Positions 12,576-24,283 of a DNA stretch of 64,000 bases are shown here, piece after piece (position 1 is the first letter of the stretch; the number at the start of each line of letters is the position of its first letter). The stretch covers positions 37,534-101,533 of the forward strand of contig MSJI02000721.1 in assembly GCA_001931905.2 (NCBI GenBank). The letters run 5' to 3'. This DNA comes from Cladosporium sp. IMV 00045 (Eukaryota; Ascomycota; Dothideomycetes; Cladosporiales; Cladosporiaceae). The notes beneath the pieces were generated by a model. That model saw nothing but the letters and a program-made list of their open reading frames with translations, ran no database searches and was not told where the DNA came from. The position numbers and the translations under genes are program-made.

Positions 12576-13869
12576 AAATTGATGAAACCAGCGACAGATA
12601 GGGCACCAGACGATCAGATGGTGATTCCGGGGAATGACCAATAGGTTAGAATGGGAGGAGGTGTGAGAGGTAGTTGGTTGTGAAACGCGGGGAAATGTAG
12701 AGACCTTAACTATGCTTGTCAGCATTCAAGGTCATGCGGACAAGCTCTTGATAGTGGAGCTGTCTACGTTTCCCTTGCTCGCGGCATTGTCTGGGCAAAG
12801 TACAATTCACTGTGTTTGCTTGGATGCCGGTATGCTGCCAAGTTGGCAGACATTCAGGTTGAGGGAGGCTGTGTAGGAGTGTGATAGGCGGAACAATGAC
12901 TAAGACGACGCCAGTTGTGGTTTGTCATGCACGAATATTGCATCGTCGAAGACAAAGAAAGCGGTAACCTCGTTTGGGATGCAAACAAGACACATCATGA
13001 TCAATACCAAGAAATTCAGTAGTGGCGCAGTGAACAGCTTGACTGCAAATGGCTCGCGGCAAGCCTGGTGCCAAGTCGTCTTGAGCGCGTCGACATTCGC
13101 ATTCCTTGATATACTCGATTAGCGTGATGTATTTGGTTGAACGTGCATATTGCCGAGGGAAAGTCGTGCTACGTAAGGGAACGTGGCGTGCAGTATAGCT
13201 GTTGAGAGCTTTGCAGCTGTGTAACGGCAAGTACTGCGGCTCTGGGATAAAGGGTCAATATGATCCAAGTCACTGTGCAGTTTGTCTATTGGCCGCGTTA
13301 AGTGGATGCCGATATGCTGTGTGACCACCCAAACGTGTTTGTTTGAAAGGCAAAGTGATTTCTTAGAGTGAATTGAAGTGTTCAAAACAGGCTACAGGTA
13401 GACAACCTCGTCCAAGTCAGCAAAGCTACAGAAGGTGGGGTGGGGTGTATAAGCAGGACACCTCATACCTTGTAGAGAAGAGCACATGTCTTCGGGACTC
13501 TCTAGTTCACATTCTAGAACAGCACTGGAAGGGCCCGCGTAGCCAATTCACCGACGCTGCGGGTGCTGGTACTCTCCACACCTCACCAGATCCGGCAGTC
13601 AGGCATGTGTCAAGCGAATCTTGAACACGTGTGGGCCTACGCCTATGCCTGTACACTCATCTCTTCGTGCATCTACTCTGAATAAGAATCGAAGAAGCAT
13701 GAGACATATCAGGAACGGTGTCGATGTAATTAATGTGATCGAGAACGCTACGGGTGTCAGGCATGGGGCGTGAATAGGCCAGCAGACGCAGAGTGCAGCT
13801 ATTCGAATAGACGTAAATGTATCTACCCAAAGGAAATACGCAGCTGGCTTCAACACGAAGATGAACAAG
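12576..13869. other. Upstream region of ENA and intergenic space
   Basis: The first few hundred bases are the presumed promoter and leader of ENA. A 96-codon minus-strand frame (13599-13889) is rich in hydrophobic residues and could encode membrane helices, but it overlaps another frame and has no support beyond being open. A CACGTG core occurs near 13627. Confidence 0.4.
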
Positions 13870-14133
13870 TCAACTGACGACCAACCCATCGTGGAGAACC
13901 TTGACTGAAGAACTAGGATCGTTTCTCAAAGATGGAAGGGAGGTCGGAGTAGAAGCATATGATTCCGGTACGATGTCAAATTGCTTTCCATCGCCTTTTT
14001 GAAGGCTTCCATGAAAAGCACCAACAGGTTCCGGAGGAATGATTTCCCCTAAACAGACGAACTCATAGAGGGAAACATACGAGGCCACGTCGTTCTCAAC
14101 AAAGAAAACATGACAACGATTCAGAGCTGTCAT
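13870..14133 (-). CDS. Hypothetical protein, 87 residues
   Basis: An ATG-initiated frame of 87 residues starting MTALNRCHVFF. Composition is ordinary for a protein, with a hydrophobic N-terminal half and a Ser/Pro-rich tail. It ends in a stop that overlaps, in another frame, a hydrophobic open frame continuing to 13599, so the two could be exons of one gene, but no clear splice pair was found. There is no recognised family. It may be a chance frame. Confidence 0.2.
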   Translation of the reverse strand: MTALNRCHVFFVENDVASYVSLYEFVCLGEIIPPEPVGAFHGSLQKGDGKQFDIVPESYASTPTSLPSLRNDPSSSVKVLHDGLVVS

Positions 14134-15492
14134 GTATCGATGTCAAGCGCGCCGTAGAGATAGATAAAATAGGCAGCGCGAGTGCAGCCAAGCAGTGTCG
14201 AGCGCGCGTGGGTGAGATGACTCGAATGGTGTTGTCAAGTGAATGCTGCCCTCGAGATACGAGGGCGTGGCAGGCAAGCCCATTCCGGGAATTTCACGTG
14301 TTTTCCACTGGTTCCGCTCATCTCCGATGGCGACCAGGCGTGTGGCAAAGGCGGCGGGGCGGGAGAGCAGGCGGATGGTTGACTGCCAGCTGGAAGAAAT
14401 TTGGTTGAGAGGGAGGGCAGACTGCGATCTCACTGGCCAGCCGCGGTGACTGCCGTAACACAGAAGGTGCCCCGCTGTCCGGTGTCGGAGAGTGCTGGGC
14501 AACCGGCCTCGGTCAAATTGTTCGGACGCCACGAAAATGAGGGATGTCTTGGGAGATCAGGCCGCGATGGTGAGGCTGGGCAGGTCACGAGACCGGGGGA
14601 GGAGGGTCCTTTGTCGGAGGAAGACCGCCAGGCAGGGCGCGAGGGCAAGTGGTGAGACTATTGGTGCGCTGAATGCGGCCAAACGAGAGTTTTGGGTTTG
14701 GTGGGGAAGGGAGGCAGCGCGGTAGATGAGGCGGGTCTGGCGGGCTTCCATGAGCGAGATGGCGTGGAAGGGGCACAGGCTACAGCAAAAAGTGCAGCAC
14801 ATGCAGATGGCGCACGGAGGGATGTGGCTCCACCCGGGCGATTGGAAGAAAGAGAAAGACAACTTTAAGCTTGAAGCTTGTGAGGCCATCTCCGCGCCTT
14901 GCCAGGGTCTATCTAATGCCACCAACCAATCAAATACCTCCAATCCTTATCAGCGTCGATCTGTCAGTCGCAAAAATGACCACATCCATCTTCTCATTCC
15001 TCAAACTCCTCCATATCAGCCCCGTTCACTTTCTCGACCCTCATTTCCAGACGATTTGCCCCTCTGGGGTCGTCAATCATCTGGCGTCTTGCTGAGGCGA
15101 GTTGAGGCTCTCAGAGCCCTGCCACGCCGCGAAGACGGCCACTAGCGCTGTGATTTTCCCATCTTCGCTGCTCTCTGGAGCCCCGAATGCTGTATCCGTG
15201 GGTGACGTGTGAGCCCAAGCTGCTTTTTTTCCTCCGACCATCGCAGTTGTTGGTTGAGATGGGAGGGTAGCTGCGATGCGTGCGCCGTAGCTCTAGAGGG
15301 CACCGTGGACAAGTACAAGTATCGTGACACCCTCTTCTTCTTGCTCGAGGTTTGGATCTGTTTCCTCATTCACCACCTCTCTTCACATCCCACCTTCACC
15401 TCTTATTACACCACCACACCCACCCATTGATCTTTCCTCTTTAAACCCTCAAATCTTATACCCAAAACAAATCACAGACAACACAAATCACA
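14134..15492. promoter_or_regulatory. Intergenic region and GDH upstream region
   Basis: Long frames here are GC-rich and lack features. The last 160 bases before the GDH start are strongly pyrimidine-rich (about 15331-15480), a common arrangement in highly expressed fungal genes. A single TTATCA (reverse of TGATAA, an AreA-type HGATAR site) lies near 14947, about 540 bp upstream of the GDH start. One such site is weak evidence for nitrogen control. Confidence 0.35.
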
Positions 15493-16987
<1,495 letters not shown>

Positions 16988-17354
16988 ATCATTCGTTGAT
17001 TTGCCTGCATTTCTTTGGAACGACCACAAAAGAAATTTTTTGTCATGATGTTTTGAGCGTAAAGAATCCCCTTATTAGCGTAACGAATTTTGTATTTATT
17101 TCTCCTTTTACTACACTCCGAAAGAAACATTCCCATGCCTTGCTTTGCTCGGTGTTTTTGGATTATTTCATTGCTGTCTCTTCAGTCTGAATGCATGCTA
17201 GTATGTGAAATGTCGAAACCCATGTGTAGAGCGTCTTCAGCAGCATCCCCCAGACTTTTCCTCCTCCACGAGAAGCCAAGCAAGCATCACACTACCTGCT
17301 AACATAGCCCCGCCCAGCTCACCATGCAGCGGCCAGTATCACTTAGAGTCCCCC
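16988..17354. other. Convergent 3' region between GDH and the RING gene
   Basis: AT-richer than the flanking genes, with no open frame of note. It holds the 3' untranslated regions of two converging genes. Confidence 0.6.
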
Positions 17355-18655
17355 TCACTCATACGCCAACTGATCCCTAACATTATAATACCCCCCCTCC
17401 CTCCTCGCCGGCATTTGCACCTCCATCATCGTCGCCGACACCTCGCCCGCTTTCCCGGCTTTGTTCTCCCCGTCAAGCCACTTGGAGCGACAGAACGGAC
17501 ACGTCACATCGTCCTTGTTCTTCTTCGTCTTCGCCCACAAGCGGAAACAATCGGCGTGCACGTTGTTTCCGCACGCGGCGCGGCACCACACCACGGGCTC
17601 GTCGGCGCGGAATTCCATGCAGCAGATCGGGCAGTCTTCTTCGAGCGGTTTGCGGAGGAGGTCGGCTTCGCTTGGTTTTTGGGTTATGTCTTTGGAAGGT
17701 GGTTGAGGAAGGGAAGGCGCGTTTGTCGTGATTTCTTGCAGCTCAGAAGTCAGGAAAGCGTTCTGATAGCACAGGTGCTCAGGCGCTTTGAGCACAAAGT
17801 GCAGCACGTAGAGGACGTGCTTGCACAGCGCTTCGCCGGAGTCAACGCGCTTGAAGGATGTGTTTGGGCAGCTGCAGGTTGGGAGGTGGGAGATTATCAC
17901 GCTGTAGACGTTGCCGGTCGTGCCGGCTAACTTGATCTCGTGGTAGGGGCAGGCGGGGGAGTTGGCGTGGCAGTTTTCTTCGACGCCGGAGGTGCGTGAG
18001 AGCACGAACATGCGTTGCGTGCGGGCGCGGTGCAGGAATCTGCTGTAGGATTCGGTCATGGAGGGGACGTGGCTGGGGGTGAGGTCAGTGAGAGTCGTAT
18101 TGTAGCGCTGAGATGATGTACTCACGCCTTGAGTCGAGTCTCGGTCTCGCCCGGCTTGAGACGTGGGATCTTCGAAACTTGCCGCTCACGGCGCTCTTCG
18201 AACGACTCAGCCAGAATGGCGGCGAGGTTGATGGATTTTCCTTTCATGGCGTTGTTGCGCTCCGGCACATCCCAGACTTGCGGTGGCTTGCGTTCACCCG
18301 GTGGACGTTTCGCTGTCACGTCCAGACGCATGATGCCGCGGGCGTCGACTTTGCCGATGGCTGTCTTGCGCTTGGTGGTGGACTTGTTCGTCTTCTTCGG
18401 AGGAGTGAAGGCCTCGTCGTCAGCCGGTGGCTGTTCTTCCATTGCGGTTGTGACATCCCACTCGTCGTTGGGTTGAGCTTTGGATCGCTTGGTCTTCTTG
18501 GCCGGACGACTTTCTTCTGCAGCATCAGCAGAGGCCTTTTTGCGTTTTGCTGGCATGGCTTTGACGATGAGTTGTTGCTCGGTCTGCTCGTCGGCGTAGG
18601 TCGTGACAGCTTTGCGAGTGCGACCTGAGCGTCTGGTGTTTTGCGTGTCTGCCAT
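17355..18655 (-). CDS. SWIM and RING zinc-finger protein, probable E3 ubiquitin ligase
   Basis: Exons 18655-18126 and 18072-17355 (intron 53 bp, GTGAGT to CCCAG) give 415 residues. The N-terminal part (about 1-175) is basic and disordered with Lys/Arg clusters such as KKTKRSK, suggesting nuclear localisation. A SWIM zinc finger follows (CSC with a later CKH, in CSCPNTSFKRVDSGEALCKH). Near the C terminus is a RING finger: CPICCMEF, then CRAACGNNVHADC and TCPFCRSKW. This SWIM-RING order is the one seen in MEX/ZSWIM2-like E3 ligases, so ubiquitin transfer is inferred. The substrate is unknown. Confidence 0.85.
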
Positions 18656-18947
18656 GACGATCGAGTGCTGGAGTGTTGTGTCGTGGTGCTGAAAGTGAGG
18701 GCAGTGTGGCGAAGGAATTTATGGTCGTGTTGCTGGTAAGGTGAGGTTTGGAAGGGACGAGCTGCTGCTGCTGCTGCTCTGCTGCCTGGCCTTGGCGGAC
18801 GCGTTCACAGAGATGCTTTCTCGCAAAGTGAAGGAGTCACAAAGTGAAAAGACGTGGTAATTTACAGCTGCAGTGGCTGTCGGCAGTCAAGATTGTGATG
18901 TCCCACTTGCAATTGCCGGAGTCAGAAGACGGTGTTCAAATGCAGCT
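18656..18947. other. Short intergenic region with a CTG/CAG trinucleotide run
   Basis: The gap between the RING gene start and the resolvase stop contains a pure run of GCT units at about 18759-18780, 120 bp upstream of the RING gene start codon. It would lie in the promoter or leader of that gene. Confidence 0.5.
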
Positions 18948-19952
18948 TCACGCTGCCCGTTCAGAGACAGCGTTCACAATCGCGCGTCTATTCTCCTCCC
19001 ATCTTACCCACGCAGCACCTTGCAGCACACAATCTGCCAGGTCATCTAGCTTTGTCTCGCATTTCGCCTCATCCGCCACAGCATTAATATTCTTCTTTGT
19101 TTTTCGGCCCCCAGCTCCCGGAGCAAACGCAGTAGCCGTTGCTTCGGTTTCCGGCGAGAACGAAAGCGAGACCTCCCCTGTGCCCTCCAACCATGAACGC
19201 AATACACTGATTTTCTCCTTCTTGCCCGTCGCAGCCGCTTTCCCTTTGATTGCAGCGAGCCTGGTATCTGGCGGCTTATACCCTTCCGAAAGTAAGTCTG
19301 CTGAAGGTAGATGGCATCCTTGAGGTGCAGTCCAGAAGCTCGCAACTCTCTTCGGGCTTGCCTCGTAAACAGTTGGGAATCCCTTCCCAGACTTCTGTGC
19401 CCGGCTTGATTTCAAGGTCTCGAAGCACGCCCACAGCATACTTTCAAGAGTATTGACGCGGACAGTCCACTCCTGGATTGCTGAACCTCCGCCTGATCGG
19501 AAGCGCTGCCGCTCAATCAGGATGGTGTCTGGTTTGTATTTCAGGAAATCTTGCGCCACGCTGAGGGCGGCTTTTGACATGATAGAGGGCGTGAAGGCGT
19601 CCTTGAGAATAGCTTTTGCGTCCGGTGATGATTCCGCTGCTTCGATACCATTGTCGAGAGATGCAGGGTGGTAGTTCTTCAGCCTTCCCAGCAGATCCAA
19701 TCTTTTCCACGAGTGAAGATGCAGCACAGTGCTTGTGCCTTTTGACTCTGATGGCACGTCAATCACGCAGTAGGCAAGATTGCGGATTCCCATGTCCACG
19801 CTGAGAATGCGATTTCCATTTTTAGGAAGCCTAGGTTGTTGTAGAGAAGCATTGAGACGTTCCGTGATCTGCGATTTTGTTCCAGTAGATTGGTGGCCAG
19901 TGAGAAATGCGATGTGTTGCAGAGGCTTGGATTTCAGAGTGCTCAGGTTCAT
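18948..19952 (-). CDS. CCE1: Mitochondrial Holliday junction resolvase, Cce1/Ydc2 family
   Basis: A 334-residue endonuclease that resolves four-way junctions in mitochondrial DNA. It is intronless. An N-terminal SAP-like segment (residues 1-40, TLKSKPLQHIAFLTGHQSTGTKSQITERLN) precedes the RNase H-fold resolvase domain. That domain begins with the first acidic catalytic residue in ILSVDMGIRNLAYC. A second acidic residue lies in LIERQRFRSGGGS, and the terminal acidic pair in DDLADCVLQG. These are the signature blocks of the Ydc2 catalytic domain. The insertion between the second and last blocks is longer than in yeast and contains a basic, low-complexity stretch around residues 240-290. Assignment to this family is firm; mitochondrial location follows from the family. 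Confidence 0.92.
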   Translation of the reverse strand: MNLSTLKSKPLQHIAFLTGHQSTGTKSQITERLNASLQQPRLPKNGNRILSVDMGIRNLAYCVIDVPSESKGTSTVLHLHSWKRLDLLGRLKNYHPASLDNGIEAAESSPDAKAILKDAFTPSIMSKAALSVAQDFLKYKPDTILIERQRFRSGGGSAIQEWTVRVNTLESMLWACFETLKSSRAQKSGKGFPTVYEASPKRVASFWTAPQGCHLPSADLLSEGYKPPDTRLAAIKGKAAATGKKEKISVLRSWLEGTGEVSLSFSPETEATATAFAPGAGGRKTKKNINAVADEAKCETKLDDLADCVLQGAAWVRWEENRRAIVNAVSERAA

Positions 19953-20436
19953 TTTCGGGGCTAGAGAGACTGGATCTCATCATACCAATCTCATCTTCGC
20001 ACGCTTGTATGGTAAACGCAAGGCTGATATTCGAATGATGAACGAGATGGGATTCATGTTTCATAGCGTACACGAAAAGACGCGATTTAACGAAGGACGT
20101 GCACCAAGGGCGATCGGCTGTTGGGGCTTGTGATTTCCCTTACTACGAGGATTGTTGATATTCATCATCGAATGTGCGAGCTGAAGGACATTAAATGTAA
20201 TGATTTTCCTCCATATAGCGTATTTTATTTTCGGTGAAGGAGATGTATATATTTCGTCGTTCATCAAAGGACGGATGCTGATAGCCGGCGGCTCCACTGC
20301 CGGATGCGGCGACCGTCACAAGCCAACGATTGGCTTACGTGTATACTGTACTGTATCCTGGATGCTCTCCTTCAATACACAATGACACAACAACTCGCCG
20401 ACATTTTCGCCATGAACTGAATCCCAAATAGCAACG
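19953..20436. other. Divergent intergenic region between resolvase and transporter
   Basis: The 489 bases between two divergent start codons form a shared promoter region. It contains a minimal upstream ORF (ATG AAC TGA at 20412-20420) that would lie in the transporter leader. No other feature is recognised. Confidence 0.5.
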
Positions 20437-20562
20437 ATGTCATGGCCAGAGACGGCAGTATCGCTCGAAACCCCGGCCATGCTGCCGGGGCTGGCAACGA
20501 AGAGGAAGCAGCCGGCCTGCTCCAGGAATCTAGAGAACAATCGCCAGACCCGGAACCTATGA
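20437..20562 (+). promoter_or_regulatory. Overlapping upstream ORF in the transporter leader
   Basis: An ATG at 20437 opens a 41-codon frame, out of frame with the transporter, that starts five bases before the transporter ATG (20442) and ends inside its coding region at 20562. Together with the minimal ORF at 20412-20420, it would make initiation at the main ATG depend on leaky scanning, if transcription begins upstream of 20412. Confidence 0.4.
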
Positions 20563-22218
20563 ACCAACAAAAAGAACTTCCACCCACCCCGAGGCAAACA
20601 CTTCCACGAAGGCAGTCGTCCTTTGCCCAACCGAGAGCGAATGGTACGCCCAGAACAGCGAATCGCGTGCGGTTTGACGTCGCAGAACCGCGCGAATCTG
20701 AGGAACCCAATGGATCGGCAGGAGGAAGGGACTGGATAGAGGAAGAGGATTACATGGACGAAGAGCTTGATTTTGACGAGCAGAGGAGTGGCACAGGACA
20801 TAGGGTGCCGCTTTTGACGGACATCGAGGCTCCCAGCGTGACATTAGCGACAGAGGATGTCAACCCAGACGACTTGCTGGAGTCTTCTCGGCCGAAGAGT
20901 GGCATGAAGAGCGCGTTCATGAACATGGCGAACAGTATAATCGGCGCCGGAATCATTGGACAGCCCTACGCCTTCAAGCAAGCCGGACTGTTCACTGGCG
21001 TGTTCTTGCTTATTGCCCTGACGGTGACTGTGGACTGGACGATTCGATTGATCGTCACAAACTCGAAGCTCAGCGGAGCCAATTCATTTCAAGCGACCAT
21101 GCAGCATTGCTTTGGCAAGTCCGGGCTCGTCGCTATTTCTGTGGCGCAGTGGGCGTTTGCATTCGGCGGCATGGTGGCATTCTGTATCATCATTGGAGAT
21201 ACTATACCGCACGTGTTGGCCGCGGTTTTCCCGTCTCTTCCAGAGACACCAATCTTGTGGCTTCTTACGAATCGGAGGGCGATCATTGTGCTCTTTGTCC
21301 TTGGCATGTCGTATCCGCTCTCCTTGTACAGGGATATTGCAATGGTATGTTTGCGATCTTACTTGAGCAAGGTCTTGCAGCTAACGCCCAGTAGCTTTCC
21401 AAAGCCAGCACTTTCGCGCTCATAAGCATGGGCGTCATTGTGATCACAATCGTGACTCAAGGCCCCCGATTACCGCCTGATATGCGTGGCCAGCTTCGCG
21501 GCAGCCTGCTGATCAACGATGGTGTATTCCAAGCCATCGGTGTCATTTCATTCGCCTTCGTCTGCCACCACAACAGTCTTCTCATCTACGGCTCTCTGCG
21601 CAAACCCACCATGGACCGCTTCGCCCGCGTCACCCACTACTCCACGGCCATCTCCATGGTCGCCTGTCTAGCAATGGCGCTAGGCGGCTACATCACCTTC
21701 GGCGACATGACCAAAGGCAACGTGCTGAACAACTTCCCAACCGAAAACGTGATGGTCAACATCGCCCGGCTGTGCTTCGGTCTGAACATGATCACAACTC
21801 TGCCATTGGAATGCTTCGTCTGTCGCGAGGTCATGACAGAATACTACTTCCCCGGCGAGGCACACAACCCAAACCGCCATCTGATCTTCACCACTTCTCT
21901 CGTCGTATCCGCCATGACACTTTCCCTAATCACGTGCGACATCGGCGTCGTATTCGAGCTCGTTGGTGCTACGAGCGCGTGCGCTTTGGCGTATATCCTT
22001 CCGCCACTTTGCTATATAAAACTGACGAAGCGGCGGACTTGGGAAACTTACGCTGCGTACGTGTGCATTATTTTCGGATGTATTGTTATGGCGATTAGTC
22101 TTTTGCAGGCGGTGGGGAAGATGATACGAGGTAAGATTTCTCGAAATCGCGACGTCTGTGATCAGGTGAATTTGCTAACTGTTTCACAGGTGATGGTGAA
22201 CCGCAGAAGTGTGGTTGA
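20442..22218 (+). CDS. Vacuolar-type amino-acid transporter (Avt5/6/7-like, SLC38/AAAP family)
   Basis: Exons 20442-21344, 21395-22130 and 22190-22218 give 555 residues. The N-terminal 150 residues are hydrophilic and acidic (EEEDYMDEELDFDE), as in vacuolar Avt proteins. The membrane domain begins at GMKSAFMNMANSIIGAGIIGQPYAFKQAG, the hallmark first helix of the AAAP family, and about eleven helices follow. The family moves neutral and acidic amino acids across the vacuolar membrane, usually out of the vacuole. The last intron has a textbook branch point and acceptor (GCTAAC, then TTTCACAG), so the short final exon ending GDGEPQKCG is preferred over reading through to 22225. The second acceptor is TAG, because using the CAG three bases earlier would give an in-frame stop. 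Confidence 0.9.
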
Positions 22219-23853
22219 TGATTAGAGCCTTTCGTGATCTTGTATAAATATTGGTGGTATAAATGCATATTTGTAAGTGCCTTTGTCGTCTGTATTTGTT
22301 GCAATGTGTATTCCTTGTCTCGCCAGCCTTTCAGCCCGAACAATGATTAGCCCTTGAGATTCGACGAAGTCCGTAGAATCAGCCTCGATGGTAATTGACG
22401 GGAATGTCATGCATGTTTAACCTCTACAATGGCACTAATCTGTCGGATTTTTTATGAGCAATAGCTCAATTTGCGGCAAGATACAAAGAGATGAGTTAGG
22501 TATTTCGATCGACAGCTCCATTTCCACAATGTCTCAAGTGCTGTGCTTCCGATGTCCACAAATGAACGTCAAAGTATGGATGAAAGAGATCTCCAATTTT
22601 TGAACTCAAGTCCAGCAGAGTCCGGACGGGGAACATGTAATCCCCCAAGACCAAAAAGCGTAGATACATTCTCAAGATCGTTATGGTTCTTCCTTTGAGT
22701 TAGCCCTTAGCCATGCTCGCCCCATGATTCGTGGGCACCGTTGGAAGCATCCCCACACCACCCATGCTGGCTGGAAATCCTTGCTGTCGCTGAGCTGCGA
22801 CCTCACCTCTTCTTGGGTACTCTTCTATTCTGCATGATTTGCCATGTACGTGCTGTGTGCTGGGAGTATCTGTTTTGTCACCTCATTCGCTGACTTCCTC
22901 TTCGCGTAATGAATACGATGCACGCCGATACGTGTCAGTGAGGCGGATTCTGATGCCAGAGCCGCAGGAAGGAGGAAAATGCAGCTCGCCGTGGGAGGGT
23001 GATCCTGACAATCATCATGGATGCAGGCATCCTCAGACCAGTGATGATGTTTCATTCTTGTATATGGATGTTCATAGCCATTGTATCATGTTCTCTCCTC
23101 AGACCGAGGTATCCAAGGTACCTCTTGTCAAAGTCTTCTCGCTATCTTGCCGTCGACCTGGCGTTCTGGAAAATCTGCTCTCTGGCCACTCGGCTGCCTT
23201 TTGAGATCCTGGAACGAGGACATCTGGAGTTCGAAGACCACGTCTGGAAACGACTGCTGGCCATTCCTTTCGGATATAAGGCGAACTGCCTTCGCGGATG
23301 GCCATTTGCGTGACTGGTTGAGCCTGCTGTCCAGTCTTCGAATCAAGACGAAGGAATTGTACTTGTACTCCAGGGTCAATCAAAGCCCTAGGTCATTCCA
23401 GAGGCCACGCGAGTATACTATTTCGCCGACGCCAGTTCTTTGTCTGCCGCGACCCGGCTGGAATCGTCTTTCCACAATGGCCATCCTACGCCACGAATGA
23501 TATCGTTCTTTTTCTTTCGAAGTCGCTATCTGGATTTGCAAGTGAAACAGCAGGGGCGTTTTCGCCTTCAGCTGTAAGACATCTTTCCCGGTTTCTTCTC
23601 CGCCGGCGGTGCTCAAATCTTACGGCGTTGAATGCTGCCCTTTGGCGGTCTGTGGTCGAGAAGGCCATTCCAGTCAGATTGCCCGGCCTCTGTGGCATGT
23701 CTGTCGCTTGGCTCCTATTCATGGTGTTTCGTTGTTGACCACGATGCGGAGCCGGAGGTCTGGGAGTCTGTAGGTCGTGAGACCGCCGAAAATGCTGTTT
23801 TGCCGTCGTACAAAGCAGATTTGCGTGACCTAGCACGAGATCGAACGTCGGAA
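22219..23853. other. Gene-poor region
   Basis: Beyond the transporter 3' end nothing is firmly coding. Overlapping frames on both strands in 22.8-23.9 kb are 60-140 codons long with no domains. Some minus-strand stretches (23486-23722, 78 codons from an ATG) have protein-like composition, but no splice pattern ties them together. Confidence 0.4.
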
Positions 23854-24111
23854 TCAAGCAATTGTCGTCGATGTCGTCGATGCAGTGGTCTTCGTGGAGT
23901 CGACGACCCTCGGTGCAACAAGCTCGCTGGGTACGCCCTCCGACTCAAGCGAGTGGCTCGTCAAGCCGCAGTGATCAAGCAATTTGCCTGCGACCATCAC
24001 AACATCTTCCACAAGATAGATGTGGTCAAATAATTGATATACAATGGCCTCAGGGCCCATCTCTGATGGCTCGCGCAAAAATATGCGCATAATCGATGCT
24101 GGGGGGCCCAT
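23854..24111 (-). CDS. Hypothetical protein, 85 residues
   Basis: An ATG-initiated frame starting MGPPASIMRIFLREPSEMG, with a helical, mixed hydrophobic-acidic centre (FDHIYLVEDVVMVAGKLLDH) and a Thr/Ser-rich tail. The centre looks like genuine protein sequence, but no family is recognised. It begins about 45 bases downstream of a Pol III-like unit on the same strand. It may be an exon of a larger, unresolved gene or a remnant. Confidence 0.2.
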   Translation of the reverse strand: MGPPASIMRIFLREPSEMGPEAIVYQLFDHIYLVEDVVMVAGKLLDHCGLTSHSLESEGVPSELVAPRVVDSTKTTASTTSTTIA

Positions 24112-24149
24112 GGTGGAGGTGGTAGACCTCAACAGGGCAAAAAGGCGCG

Positions 24150-24283
24150 AAAAAAAGATGCTTCGAGCGAGATTTGAACCTCGAGCTCTGAGTATGGGTT
24201 CCAAAGATTCCGAGAGGGTTCGGGTGCACGCCACTCTCAAGTGCGGCTGGCGCTGCCGCTGTTGCCACTGCGCCACTCCACCC
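24150..24283 (-). tRNA. Degenerate tRNA-like unit with A and B boxes
   Basis: The minus strand has a perfect A-box (TGGCGCAGTGG, 24265-24275) and a B-box (GGTTCAAATCT, 24170-24180) followed by a run of seven T (24150-24156). A five-pair stem CGCCA/TGGCG lies between them. The acceptor stem does not close (GGTGGAG against CTCGAAG) and the T-stem lacks one base. A- and B-boxes are about 95 bases apart, longer than in a normal tRNA. The best reading is a decayed tRNA gene or a tRNA-derived short element. A real tRNA with an intron and long variable arm is not excluded. No anticodon is assigned. Confidence 0.4.

Noticed and set aside
22131..22225. Reading the transporter through to a stop at 22225
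   Set aside because: The segment contains a clear intron with GTAAGA donor, GCTAAC branch point and TTTCACAG acceptor, so the spliced ending at 22218 is preferred.
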